NCBI RefSeq assembly: GCF_012277295.1
Contig: NZ_CP051156.1
Span: 930,001-994,000 of the forward strand
Direction: 5' to 3'
Source of the DNA: Wolbachia endosymbiont of Ctenocephalides felis wCfeT
GTDB lineage: Bacteria > Pseudomonadota > Alphaproteobacteria > Rickettsiales > Anaplasmataceae
DNA: 64,000 nucleotides
The first letter of the stretch is position 1; each line of letters opens with the position of its first letter. The notes below the pieces were generated by a model. That model was not told the DNA's origin and ran no database searches. It saw only the letters and a list, made by a program, of their open reading frames with translations. This document shows, one piece after another, positions 1 to 9,024 of the stretch. The position numbers and the translations under genes are program-made.

Positions 1-706
1 ACATCCAGCACCAGCCCTGTTTACCTTTGTTGTAATGGCTAGTTTCATCGATATGTAAAATTTTGCTCTTGCTTACCTCTTCCTCAATTTGCTCATATGC
101 TTCTTGGCATTTTTCTGCCACTCTAGCCTCGCTATTTGATACACTACCGACGCTGATATCCAGGTTGAAAATGTCCTTTATAATATTTGCCACTTCTTTT
201 TTCGAATTCTTGTAAAATCCACTTAATGCTGTAATTACTGACTTAACTCTTGGACCAAATGTGTCCGCAGTTACTCCTTCTTGTAGCTTGCTACTTTTTC
301 TTTTTCCACATCTTTTGCAACGTCCATGCTCTAGTTGATATTCAACTACATACGGCTTGATTTCCGGCAAATCGACCTTTTGATGAGTATACGGATCTTT
401 TGATACCGCAATTTCTCCTCCGCACTCACACGTATTGGGCAGTTCTATTTTTACCATCTCATCTGCCTCCATTTTAGGGCGGTAACTGCCTTTATGTCCA
501 ACCTGTGCTCCTACTTTCCTGTCACTTTTTGGCTTATTTTCCCTCATCTTATATAATTCTTTGGAGCTTGGTATAGATGAATTTTTTGAATTTAAGCCAA
601 GCCTTTCTTTTAACTCAGCGTTTTCGATCCTTAGCGCTTTATTTTCTGCTTTAAGCTCTTCTATTTTTGTTTCTAACTTTTCTATAGTCTGCTTAAACTT
701 TCGCAA
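1..706 (-). CDS. IS66 transposase, N-terminal 235 residues (window edge)
   Basis: The fragment carries the N-terminal coiled coil, the Cys-x-Cys/Cys-x-x-Cys zinc-binding region and the first catalytic Asp (D220) of the 446-residue transposase seen in the other copies. The visible part has no frameshift or stop. It has the Asn variant in the GLNSKNSS motif and Thr in VITALSG, the same combination as copy 7 at 40958. Confidence 0.9.
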   Translation of the reverse strand, partial: MRKFKQTIEKLETKIEELKAENKALRIENAELKERLGLNSKNSSIPSSKELYKMRENKPKSDRKVGAQVGHKGSYRPKMEADEMVKIELPNTCECGGEIAVSKDPYTHQKVDLPEIKPYVVEYQLEHGRCKRCGKRKSSKLQEGVTADTFGPRVKSVITALSGFYKNSKKEVANIIKDIFNLDISVGSVSNSEARVAEKCQEAYEQIEEEVSKSKILHIDETSHYNKGKQGWCWM

Positions 707-805
707 AATTCTAAAAGATCAACCATATTACCTCACAGCCACTCTAGTTTACCTTTTTAGCATTCCTTGTCTACTCTTTATTTTACCGCCCGGCTGAATG
801 GATAC
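1..805 (-). mobile_element. IS66-family element, copy 1, cut by window edge
   Basis: This is the left-end portion of the IS66 element that recurs through the window. Its terminal repeat GTATCCATTCAG lies at 794-805 on the minus strand. The far end is beyond position 1. It faces away from copy 2 (2189-3649), so the two tenA-like genes sit between inverted IS66 copies. Confidence 0.93.
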
Positions 806-833
806 ATAATTTTGATTTATTGTGAGGCTAATA

Positions 834-1544
834 ATGTACAACGATATACAAGAAGAATTTTATAGTGTAGCTGTAAGAGAAGCAGATTATTTAATTGATG
901 AAATAAAAAAGCATCCTTTCAATGCCAAATTAGTGAATGGTACATTGGATTATGAGAAGTTTAAATTCTACCTACAACAGGATTTTTTATACTTGGTAGA
1001 CTGTACTCGTGCTTTGTTGATTATTGCAGCTAAAGCCAATGACATTGAGATAATGGATAAATTAACCTTTGTAGCTGGTGGGGCTTTTGGTGTACGCGGC
1101 CAGTATAAAGAATATTTTCCGGATTGTGATTTGTCTGATGATCATAAGAAAGCAAGAACTTGCTCTGCTTTTACTGATTTTTTCATGCGTGCTGCATATC
1201 ATAACTTAGTAGCTGAAGGATTAGCGGCTTCTTACCCATGCTTTTGTATATACCAAATAGTTGTTCGTTATATGACAAAAGATGATGTGATTGCAAATAA
1301 TAAATACCAGAAGTGGATTGATATCTATAGCACTGATATAATGAATGATACAATTGATGCTGTAACAGACATTATGAATAAGTTATACAAAAAAGCTGGC
1401 AACGATGAGAAGCAAAAGATGCTGAAGTTTTTTCGTAATGGATTAGAGCTTGAAATAGCATTCTGGGATGAAATGTATTATTCTAATAAGCCTAATGACG
1501 AAGAAATATTGGCGATAAGTTGCCTGCGTTCTGATAGTGTTTAG
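834..1544 (+). CDS. tenA: TenA/THI-4 family protein (thiaminase II-like), first of tandem pair
   Basis: The 236-residue protein has the all-helical TenA/PqqC heme-oxygenase-like fold. Family members hydrolyse degraded thiamine (aminopyrimidine salvage) in the cytoplasm. The catalytic set of Bacillus TenA (Asp44, Cys135, Glu205) appears conserved: Asp50 in the QQDFLYL motif, Cys136 in YPCFCIY and Glu207 just before FWDEMY. I prefer the ATG at 834, which has a GAGG-type ribosome site about 8 nt upstream, over a GTG at 822. It overlaps the next tenA-like gene by 8 bp, so the two are co-transcribed and translationally coupled. The pair lies between inverted IS66 copies 1 and 2. The substrate is inferred from family only. 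Confidence 0.85.
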   Translation: MYNDIQEEFYSVAVREADYLIDEIKKHPFNAKLVNGTLDYEKFKFYLQQDFLYLVDCTRALLIIAAKANDIEIMDKLTFVAGGAFGVRGQYKEYFPDCDLSDDHKKARTCSAFTDFFMRAAYHNLVAEGLAASYPCFCIYQIVVRYMTKDDVIANNKYQKWIDIYSTDIMNDTIDAVTDIMNKLYKKAGNDEKQKMLKFFRNGLELEIAFWDEMYYSNKPNDEEILAISCLRSDSV

Positions 1545-2181
1545 CGACATAATTGTTAGTTGTTATGGATCAAATCTTTTGAGAGAGATGGTAGAGCATC
1601 CTTTCAATATTGAATTGATGAATAATACTCTCAACATAGAGAGCTTTAAATTTTACATCCAGCAGGACACGCTGTTTTTGGATGATTATATTCGTGCTCT
1701 ATTAATTATAGCGTCGAAAGTAGAAGATATTGTCCAGCTAGTTGAGGTGGCGAGAGGAACAATAGCAATTAGCAGAGTGCTATATGAACATTATTTTACT
1801 GTGTATGGTATCAGGCAAGGGGAAAAATCCCTTGCTTGTTTCAACTTTACTAATTTTCTTTTATCAACGGCATATAATGACACTTATGAAGCTATTACAG
1901 TTTTATATTCTTGCCTTTTTATCTATCGGACAGTTATTCTTAGTATGAAGCATAAATTTAAGAAAAATAACAAATACAAAGACTGGTTTGATTTTTATAG
2001 TGGTGGTGTGGTAGAGTCTGGATGTTGTGTTTTGGAGAGTATTGTTGATAAGTACTGCAGCAGGGTGGGAGAGAGTGGAAGAAGAAGAATGCTTGAATTA
2101 TTTAGAATAACTGCACAGTTTGAGTTAGACTTCTGGAGTAGTGCATATAATTTTCAAAATTCAACAATAAGCTATAGTTGA
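1537..2181 (+). CDS. TenA/THI-4 family protein, diverged second copy
   Basis: The 214-residue paralogue starts at a GTG overlapping the end of the first tenA-like gene. It has a shorter N terminus but keeps Asp44 in QQDTLFL, Cys126 in YSCLFIY and Glu196 in FELDFW. The aromatic surroundings differ (FLDDYIRA instead of YLVDCTRA), and spacing between motifs is similar, so it may form a heterodimer with its neighbour or have a changed substrate (inference). The stop codon is only 7 bp before IS66 copy 2, so the transcription unit may originally have continued past 2181. Confidence 0.78.
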   Translation: MFSDIIVSCYGSNLLREMVEHPFNIELMNNTLNIESFKFYIQQDTLFLDDYIRALLIIASKVEDIVQLVEVARGTIAISRVLYEHYFTVYGIRQGEKSLACFNFTNFLLSTAYNDTYEAITVLYSCLFIYRTVILSMKHKFKKNNKYKDWFDFYSGGVVESGCCVLESIVDKYCSRVGESGRRRMLELFRITAQFELDFWSSAYNFQNSTISYS

Positions 2182-2188
2182 TTCCTCT

Positions 2189-3649
2189 GTATCCATTCAG
2201 CCGGGCGGTAAAATAAAGAGTAGACAAGGAATGCTAAAAAGGTAAACTAGAGTGGCTGTGAGGTAATATGGTTGATCTTTTAGAATTTTGCGAAAGTTTA
2301 AGCAGACTATAGAAAAGTTAGAAACAAAAATAGAAGAGCTTAAAGCAGAAAATAAAGCGCTAAGGATCGAAAACGCTGAGTTAAAAGAAAGGCTTGGCTT
2401 AAATTCAAAAAATTCATCTATACCAAGCTCCAAAGAATTATATAAGATGAGGGAAAATAAGCCAAAAAGTGACAGGAAAGTAGGAGCACAGGTTGGACAT
2501 AAAGGCAGTTACCGCCCTAAAATGGAGGCAGATGAGATGGTAAAAATAGAACTGCCCAATACGTGTGAGTGCGGAGGAGAAATTGCGGTATCAAAAGATC
2601 CGTATACTCATCAAAAGGTCGATTTGCCGGAAATCAAGCCGTATGTAGTTGAATATCAACTAGAGCATGGACGTTGCAAAAGATGTGGAAAAAGAAAAAG
2701 TAGCAAGCTACAAGAAGGAGTAACTGCGGACACATTTGGTCCAAGAGTTAAGTCAGTAATTGCAGCATTAAGTGGATTTTACAAGAATTCGAAAAAAGAA
2801 GTGGCAAATATTATAAAGGACATTTTCAACCTGGATATCAGCGTCGGTAGTGTATCAAATAGTGAGGCTAGAGTGGCAGAAAAATGCCAAGAAGCATATG
2901 AGCAAATTGAGGAAGAGGTAAGCAAGAGCAAAATTTTACATATCGATGAAACTAGCCATTACAACAAAGGTAAACAGGGCTGGTGCTGGATGTTTGCGAG
3001 CAAAATAGGAAGTGTGATCAAATTGACAGAGTCAAGAGGGATGAAAGTCCTGGAAAATAGTAAATTTGGAAAGAATAACAACCTAGTAGTGACCGACAGA
3101 TATGCAGCTTACAACTACTTTTCCAGCAAGAAAAGGCAGGTCTGTTGGGCACATTTAGCAAGAGATTTTGAAAGGTTGTCTCATAGTTGGAATAGCGAAG
3201 TGAAAGTTTTGGGGTATTATTTAAGGAATGTTGCTACTGAATTATTTGCATTGAAAAAAGCTCTGTTAAAGGATGAAATAGACACATTAAGGTTCATAAG
3301 AAGAGCAAGAAAATTACGCAAGCGAACGAGATATTACTTAAAGAATATATCAAATTTACCCGAGGCAATTGGAGCGTCTCGAGTAGCAAAAAATATCATG
3401 AAATCGGATCTGATGATGTGGAAATTTTTGGACGATCCAGAAAATATTCCACTGACAAACAACTATGCTGAGCGACAGATTCGGCATTACGTTGTTTACC
3501 GAAAAGTTTCATATTTTACACAATCGAAACGGGGAAATATGTTTCTTGAGAGGATAATTTCATTGTACTTGACTTGGAGGCAAAAGAAGTTAAATCCTTT
3601 TCAAAACCTACTGGCTATTGCTTCTTAAGCCATACACCTGAATGGATAC
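2189..3649 (+). mobile_element. IS66-family element, copy 2 (reference copy, 1461 bp)
   Basis: The element runs from GTATCCATTCAG (2189) to CTGAATGGATAC (ends 3649), a 12-bp perfect terminal inverted repeat; beyond that the ends diverge. It carries a single transposase gene and no tnpA/tnpB accessory genes, as in the ISBst12-like branch of IS66. The 8-bp flanks (attcctct left, atacttct right) are not a direct repeat, although IS66 elements normally make 8-bp duplications. The right end cuts a minus-strand Cys-rich gene at 3650. Confidence 0.95.
2288..3628 (+). CDS. IS66-family transposase (446 aa), intact
   Basis: A DDE transposase with an N-terminal coiled coil (residues about 5-35), the IS66 motif GLNSKNSSIPSS, a zinc-binding region (Cys-Glu-Cys near 93, Cys-x-x-Cys near 134) and the catalytic triad D220 (HIDETS), D270 (VVTDRYAAY) and E395 (NNYAERQIR). 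The open frame begins at a TTG without a ribosome site. An ATG at 2268 with a good GAGG site opens a different frame (14 codons) that overlaps this start, so expression may use a -1 shift at TTTTG or re-initiation. All copies share this arrangement. Confidence 0.93.
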   Translation: MRKFKQTIEKLETKIEELKAENKALRIENAELKERLGLNSKNSSIPSSKELYKMRENKPKSDRKVGAQVGHKGSYRPKMEADEMVKIELPNTCECGGEIAVSKDPYTHQKVDLPEIKPYVVEYQLEHGRCKRCGKRKSSKLQEGVTADTFGPRVKSVIAALSGFYKNSKKEVANIIKDIFNLDISVGSVSNSEARVAEKCQEAYEQIEEEVSKSKILHIDETSHYNKGKQGWCWMFASKIGSVIKLTESRGMKVLENSKFGKNNNLVVTDRYAAYNYFSSKKRQVCWAHLARDFERLSHSWNSEVKVLGYYLRNVATELFALKKALLKDEIDTLRFIRRARKLRKRTRYYLKNISNLPEAIGASRVAKNIMKSDLMMWKFLDDPENIPLTNNYAERQIRHYVVYRKVSYFTQSKRGNMFLERIISLYLTWRQKKLNPFQNLLAIAS

Positions 3650-4031
3650 ATACTTCTTTTGTGTATAACTTACCCTTCTCACCTAATACTAGAGACTTTC
3701 CCTCTTCACATTTTCTGATTTCTCTATCCAGAAGCTCTGCTTTAAGTATGGCCATGCATTCCCACTCCTCTTCTTCACAACTAACACCTCCAAAACCACA
3801 TACTTTATCTTTATACTCTTCCCCACACTTCTTTGCTACACTTTTTTCTATCTCTTTAAATTGTGATGTCAAATCTCTTTTACATTCCTCTTTAAGTTGA
3901 TCTACTACAACTTTTTCACATGTTTTTTTAATCTTATTTCTAAACTTATCACATATTTCATCTGATAACTCGCATTTGATACCTCTCTGGCACATAACTC
4001 GAGCAATATCTTTATTACTTAACGTTGTCAT
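3650..4031 (-). CDS. Cysteine-rich hypothetical protein, C terminus removed by IS66
   Basis: About 127 native residues remain; reading then runs into the IS66 end and stops inside it at 3615. The sequence is charged, predicted mostly helical, and unusually Cys-rich for a cytoplasmic protein: about eleven Cys, most of them following a charged residue (as in KC or EC pairs) and spread evenly. No signal peptide is visible. I do not recognise the family. The regular Cys spacing suggests metal binding or disulfide-stabilised export, which is inference. The missing C-terminal part is not found next to the other side of copy 2. Confidence 0.55.
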
Positions 4032-4231
4032 AATATTTATCTGTATAAAATACTTATTTTAGCATAAAATGGTAAAATAATTTATAATATACCTTGATTT
4101 CTTTACAGGCGCTGCCTATGCTACAAAGCTATCCGGAATCATAACTAACTGCTATTGCTTCACACATGATCTAAATATTTCTTGTGTTCTAACTCAAATA
4201 ACTTATGCTTGAAGTAAGAATTGCTAGATCT

Positions 4232-4307
4232 GGGGGCATAGCTCAGTTGGTAGAGCATCTGTTTTGCACGCAGAAGGCCAGCGGTTCGAACCCGCTTGCC
4301 TCCACCA
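4232..4307 (+). tRNA. tRNA-Ala (TGC)
   Basis: A 76-nt cloverleaf: acceptor GGGGGCA pairs with TGCCTCC, D arm AGCTCAGTTGGTAGAGC, anticodon loop with TGC, T arm GCGGTTCGAACCCGC, and an encoded CCA tail. It is isolated, with no rRNA genes nearby. Confidence 0.97.
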
Positions 4308-4630
4308 TTCAAGAATTCGAACTTCATCTCTATCCTCTACAATATCAGGGGTTTTTACCTATTTTAGAGAAAGTTAACATCTCATATTTTTAAATCTATA
4401 GCTTTTTCTTATCTTTTACACCAGCAACACCAAGATATTTTGCAACCTTTCCCATAAAACACCTTACAAAGTTCTCATAAATTAAATATGCACTATGAAA
4501 TTAAAATAATGGTAAAAATGACATGAAGATATATAGCCATTAATTCAAAGCAATTCTCGGCTTTACAATAATGATGATTGGTATACTTTGGACCACCAGA
4601 CTTCTACAAATATTGCTAAGAATTTCTCCT
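4308..4630. other. Gene-poor interval after tRNA-Ala with a possible gene remnant
   Basis: No convincing intact gene is present. On the minus strand, 4500 down to 4396 is an open 34-codon frame ending at TAG with a protein-like, Lys-rich end (KVAKYLGVAGVKDKKKL). It has an internal ATG at 4455 preceded by AAGGTG. It may be the C-terminal relic of a degraded gene or a small ORF. The rest shows no structure I can support. Confidence 0.3.
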
Positions 4631-6307
4631 TTACAGAGCTATCTTGAAAGTAAAACTTTGTTGTAATTTTATAGAGCCTCTAATATTATCTTTTAGACTT
4701 TCATAAGCAAACTTGTGATAATCATTTATCCACTTAATTTCATCTTCAGTAAGCATTTGCACGTCTATTAATCTTCTATCATATGGAACACAGGTTAATT
4801 GTTTAAAGCACAAGAAGCCATTTTCACACTGATCAATATACATCAAGTTTTCAATCCTTATTCCATACTTACCTGGAATGTAATAACCTGGCTCATTGGA
4901 TAGTATCATGCCAGGTATTAATTTTATTTTATTACCTTTTGATATTGCCTGTGGCCCTTCGTGCACCGATAAATAACTTCCTACGCCATGCCCAGTTCCA
5001 TGCATATAATCCATGCCGAATTTCCATAATTGCATGCGTGCTAATATGTCCAACTCTCCACCGGTAGTGCCTGCAGGAAAGATTGCACTGGCTATTGCAA
5101 TATGTGCTTTTAGCACTACTGTATAATGAAAAATCTGCTCACTGGTTGGCTTTCCAATTGCAATAGTCCTTGTAATGTCAGTTGTGCCATCAAGATACTG
5201 ACCACCAGAATCAATCAGATAGAGTCCATCTCCTTCGATCACTTTATTTGTGTTATTATTTGCGCGATAATGAATTATTGCTCCATTTTCATTGAATGCT
5301 GAAATTGTTGGAAAGCTCAACCGTTTAAAGAGCTCTTGCTCTTTTCTGTACTCTAAGAGCTTTTCTTCTATACCCAATTCTGTGACTTTATTTTCAATAC
5401 TATCTTCAAGCCAACAGAGGAAATTTGTAACTGCAACTCCATCTTTAATGTGTGCATTTATAGCCCCTGCTATTTCAGTCTGATTTTTTATTGCTTTATA
5501 CGGTAAACACGGATTTTCTCCTTCAATTACCTGCTTGTTTTTGATCATATTGATAATACTCACTTGAGTTGTGCTTGGGTCTATCACTACTGAATTCAGT
5601 TTATTCAGCGCACTTTCAAGCTCACCGATGTCGAAAATATTTATATGGCTTTCTAGCTCTCCTTCTATAGTTGAATATTCTTTATTTTCAATAAATAAAT
5701 CAACGTGACCATCTTTGTACAATATAGCACGGCCCAATATGCATGGAGTATATTGAGCATTTTTGTTCCTCAAATTTAATAACCATGAGATTGAATTAGA
5801 GTCAGTTAAAAGAGTCGCTTCAATTATGTGGGTAGCTACTTTTTTGCATTTATCTTTGCTGCTTTCACTAGAATATTTAATATCATGAACAACTATTGCC
5901 TGCTTTTGATAATTATTTATTTTTTCAATTGGATGGAGTTTTAATTCACATATATTCTCATACTTTCTTATATCTTTTATGGTAAAATATTTTGAATAAT
6001 AGCCTAAAGTAGTGATTGATGTTGTGTTTGCCTTTATCCATGAACATGGATCCTTTTCTTGTATATTATATACTTGAAAATTGCCTTGATCGAGCTGATT
6101 GTGAGCTTGTGTGGTGTAACGACCGTCTGTAAAAAAGGGACACTTTCCATTTTGTGTAATAATCAGTACTCCGTTTGTACCGGTAAAGCCACATAGCTCT
6201 GTTAATTCTTCTGAATATTCATTTAAATATTCACCTTTAGTTTGCAAAATAAATGCTTCAACACCTATTTTGCGCATAAATGAACAAAATTCTTCGATTT
6301 TTGACAT
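4631..6307 (-). CDS. pepP: Xaa-Pro aminopeptidase (M24 family, 558 aa)
   Basis: A metallopeptidase that removes N-terminal residues preceding proline. It has two N-terminal creatinase-like domains (about 1-270) and a C-terminal pita-bread catalytic domain. Metal ligands are visible: Asp in DSGGQYLDGTTDITR, His in HGTGHGVGSYL, Glu in SNEPGYY and Glu in GIRIENL. The length fits the long three-domain form typical of alphaproteobacteria. The ATG at 6307 fits the family N terminus. It is transcribed alone, separated by about 110 bp from hscA. Function is confident; the physiological role (peptide recycling from host-derived peptides) is inference. Confidence 0.94.
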   Translation of the reverse strand: MSKIEEFCSFMRKIGVEAFILQTKGEYLNEYSEELTELCGFTGTNGVLIITQNGKCPFFTDGRYTTQAHNQLDQGNFQVYNIQEKDPCSWIKANTTSITTLGYYSKYFTIKDIRKYENICELKLHPIEKINNYQKQAIVVHDIKYSSESSKDKCKKVATHIIEATLLTDSNSISWLLNLRNKNAQYTPCILGRAILYKDGHVDLFIENKEYSTIEGELESHINIFDIGELESALNKLNSVVIDPSTTQVSIINMIKNKQVIEGENPCLPYKAIKNQTEIAGAINAHIKDGVAVTNFLCWLEDSIENKVTELGIEEKLLEYRKEQELFKRLSFPTISAFNENGAIIHYRANNNTNKVIEGDGLYLIDSGGQYLDGTTDITRTIAIGKPTSEQIFHYTVVLKAHIAIASAIFPAGTTGGELDILARMQLWKFGMDYMHGTGHGVGSYLSVHEGPQAISKGNKIKLIPGMILSNEPGYYIPGKYGIRIENLMYIDQCENGFLCFKQLTCVPYDRRLIDVQMLTEDEIKWINDYHKFAYESLKDNIRGSIKLQQSFTFKIAL

Positions 6308-6415
6308 AAAATACCCTGTGATTTTTAAAAATAGACACTTTAGAAGGATTTGTATAGTGTTTTAGGTCTCTCGTACATAACTGATACATCTGTTAGCTTC
6401 CTTTCCAAAGCTCTA

Positions 6416-8197
6416 CTACCTCGCTGACTCATAAAGCTCTAAAGAAGCATTCTCTAATTTCGCAACAGCATCATTAATTTCATCAAGGTCATTTCCCTGA
6501 AGGGTGTCTCTTACATTTTGTAGAAGAGTTTTCAACCTTTCATCAGAAGATAGATTTTCAATTAAACGTATGAGTTTATTAGCATTGACTTTAGCCTCTG
6601 CAAGAGAACGAGCTTTTATATCTTCATTAAAACTTTCTATTGATTTATTAACCATATTCTGGATATCTGCTTCACTTAAGCCAGAACTTGAGTTAACTTC
6701 AATAATTTGCTCAACTCCAGTAGTTTTTTCTCTTGCAGTGACAGTCAATATTCCATCAACGCCAACTGTAAACTCTATTTCAATTTTCGCAAAACCTGCA
6801 GGCAGTGGTGGTATACCTTTAAGCTCAAATTCTGCTAAAGATTTATTATCCCCTATCATTTCACGCTCCCCCTGACAAACACGAATCTTCATTGCAGTTT
6901 GTCCATCAACATAAGTTGTAAACTCTTTTGTTTCTGAAACTGGAAGTGGCGTATTTCTTGGTATAATTTTCTCAACTATGCCCCCCATAGTTTCTATGCC
7001 AAGTGATAAAGGTAAAACATCCAGAAGAACATTTCTGTCCTTTGATTTTGAAGTAAGGTAGTAAGCTTGCAAAGCTGCACCACTCACCACTGCTTTATCT
7101 GGATCAACATCACTAAGTATTTTATCCCCAAAAAGTCTGGCTAGTGATTCTTTAACTAATGGCACTCTAGTTGAGCCACCAACTAGAATTATTCCTTTTA
7201 TATCATCAATTTTGAGATCTATGTCATTTATAGTGCGGGTTACTATATTAATAGTTTTATTTACCAAAGGACCAATTGCCTGCTCAAATTCCTTCCTAGT
7301 AATTTCACATTCAAGCATCTCACCATTAATGTTAAATTTAAAAATACCTGAGGTATTTTTACTGAGATACTCTTTAACAGAGCGTAACCCAGTGACTGTC
7401 ATTCCAGTACTTGATACTGAAATCCAATTCTTACTATCTAACTGCTTAATAACACCTGCCGACTTTTCTCTATACTTATCAAGCACAATTGAACTTAGCA
7501 AACGATCAAAATCATCACCACCGAGTTTAGTATCACCACCAACTGCAAGAACTTGAAACACTCCCTGGTGCAATTTCAATATTGAAATATCAAATGTACC
7601 ACCACCCAAGTCATAAACCGCGTACATTCCACTGTTATTATTCTTCTCAATAGAGTAAGAAAGTGCGGCAGCAGTTGGCTCATTTATTAAGCGAAGTACC
7701 TCTATACCAGCCAGCTTCGCTGCATATTTGGTTGCATTACGTGCTGCATCGTCAAAATATGCCGGTACAGTAATTACTGCTTTTTTCACTCTCATTCCTG
7801 TAGATTTTGTGACTCTATCACATAAAGCTTTTAATATCTCTGCAGAAATTTCAACTGGCGTGAGATATTTTTCCTCTGCGCATTTTACTCTGATAACTTT
7901 CTCGCTTTCATAGTCTATTGTAAAATGAGTATTCTCCTTGCTTAAATCATCAATGCTTTTACCCATCAAACGCTTTATTGAATAAATTGCGTTTTGACTA
8001 ACATTATAGCCAGTTTTCAACACACCATCTTCGTAAGAAACAACAGAAGGCAGTATCCCCCCCCTACCTTGCTCATCTTCAAATATTTTTATATTGCCAG
8101 CTTCGTTCACCATAGCAATCAAGGAATTGGTAGTACCAAGATCTATTCCAAACACTACTTCCCTTGAACTTGGCTCAGAAATTTGAATTGGTCGCAT
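6416..8197 (-). CDS. hscA: Fe-S cluster assembly chaperone HscA (Hsp70 family)
   Basis: A 593-residue specialised Hsp70 that, with HscB, drives release of Fe-S clusters from IscU. The N-terminal ATPase domain shows GIDLGTTNS (about 18-26), the phosphate-2 motif VYDLGGGTFDIS and the adenosine motif ILVGGSTRVP. The substrate-binding domain follows (ETMGGIVEKIIPRNTPLP) and the C terminus is short, without the DnaK acidic tail, which supports HscA over DnaK. The start overlaps the hscB end by 23 bp, making iscU-iscA-hscB-hscA one minus-strand operon. Confidence 0.96.
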   Translation of the reverse strand: MRPIQISEPSSREVVFGIDLGTTNSLIAMVNEAGNIKIFEDEQGRGGILPSVVSYEDGVLKTGYNVSQNAIYSIKRLMGKSIDDLSKENTHFTIDYESEKVIRVKCAEEKYLTPVEISAEILKALCDRVTKSTGMRVKKAVITVPAYFDDAARNATKYAAKLAGIEVLRLINEPTAAALSYSIEKNNNSGMYAVYDLGGGTFDISILKLHQGVFQVLAVGGDTKLGGDDFDRLLSSIVLDKYREKSAGVIKQLDSKNWISVSSTGMTVTGLRSVKEYLSKNTSGIFKFNINGEMLECEITRKEFEQAIGPLVNKTINIVTRTINDIDLKIDDIKGIILVGGSTRVPLVKESLARLFGDKILSDVDPDKAVVSGAALQAYYLTSKSKDRNVLLDVLPLSLGIETMGGIVEKIIPRNTPLPVSETKEFTTYVDGQTAMKIRVCQGEREMIGDNKSLAEFELKGIPPLPAGFAKIEIEFTVGVDGILTVTAREKTTGVEQIIEVNSSSGLSEADIQNMVNKSIESFNEDIKARSLAEAKVNANKLIRLIENLSSDERLKTLLQNVRDTLQGNDLDEINDAVAKLENASLELYESAR

Positions 8198-8642
8198 GTT
8201 TTTTTACCTCTTCAAATGACTTATATAAATATTTCAATCTCACCGCCTGTGTAGCAGCCTCACCAAAATTCTTTTTAGCAAAGGCATTAGAGATATTTTC
8301 AATACAGCTCTTTATTTTTCCCTCAATCATCCTATTTGCAAATTGTATATCATCACAGTCCAGCAAATACTCTCTTATTTCCATTGACTCGCTTAATATT
8401 TCAGAATTTAAATGGTCCTTATTGCTCTTTATATCAAAAAAATCCAGCAAATGCTCAGCTCGTTTTAGTGGTGATTTTAGCACCTCATATGCCTTATTAA
8501 TACTGGCTATATTCCCAAATTGCCCATCATTTACATCAGGATGAAATTTTCTGCTAAGCTCTATATACTTTCTCTCTAATTCTTCAGAATTGACATTAAA
8601 AGCTGGCTCAATTTCAAACAATGAAAAATAGTTACTAGACAT
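8175..8642 (-). CDS. hscB: Co-chaperone HscB (J-domain)
   Basis: A J-domain co-chaperone that recruits HscA to IscU. I set the start at the ATG giving MSSNYFSLFEIEP, since the upstream in-frame extension overlaps iscA and does not resemble the family. J-domain features include the HPDV motif near residue 34 and a C-terminal helical IscU-binding domain. Length (155 aa) fits. The start overlaps the iscA stop by 8 bp, so translation is probably coupled. Confidence 0.93.
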   Translation of the reverse strand: MSSNYFSLFEIEPAFNVNSEELERKYIELSRKFHPDVNDGQFGNIASINKAYEVLKSPLKRAEHLLDFFDIKSNKDHLNSEILSESMEIREYLLDCDDIQFANRMIEGKIKSCIENISNAFAKKNFGEAATQAVRLKYLYKSFEEVKKHATNSNF

Positions 8643-9024
8643 AAAAACTTTCTCCACAACCACATCTTCCACTTTCATTAGGATTTTTAAAAACAAAACC
8701 TGATGAAAATTTTTCCTCTACATAGTCCATTTCAGAGCCAAGAATAAACATGATAGACTTTGGGTCAATTAGTACCTTAATTTTTCTACCATCACTGCAG
8801 CTTTCTTCAATGACTGACTCTAAAGGGCGAACATCATATGCATATTCAATGTCATATTTCAGGCCAGAACATCCTTTTTGCTTAATTAACACTCTTATTC
8901 CTATTGCTTCTTCTTCAGGCTTTTTTTGATCCAGTAGATACCTTACTCTCTCCACCGCATTTGCAGTAATAGTGATAGGTTTTTTATCTTCTTTTATTGC
9001 TTTCACTCCTTGATATTCACTCAT
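8635..9024 (-). CDS. iscA: A-type Fe-S carrier IscA
   Basis: A HesB/IscA-like scaffold or carrier of 129 residues with the three conserved cysteines: one in KGCSGLKY and two in the C-terminal GRCGCGESF. The N terminus is about 20 residues longer than E. coli IscA, common in Rickettsiales. It overlaps iscU by 8 bp and hscB by 8 bp. Confidence 0.95.
   Translation of the reverse strand: MSEYQGVKAIKEDKKPITITANAVERVRYLLDQKKPEEEAIGIRVLIKQKGCSGLKYDIEYAYDVRPLESVIEESCSDGRKIKVLIDPKSIMFILGSEMDYVEEKFSSGFVFKNPNESGRCGCGESFYV

Noticed and set aside
561..797. A 78-aa ORF (MELGIDEFFEF...) antisense to each IS66 transposase start, present at every copy
   Set aside because: It is the reverse strand of the conserved transposase 5' region and left end; it recurs only because the IS recurs. 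No ribosome site or family match.
4205..4393. 62-aa ORF covering tRNA-Ala
   Set aside because: The sequence is explained by the tRNA cloverleaf.
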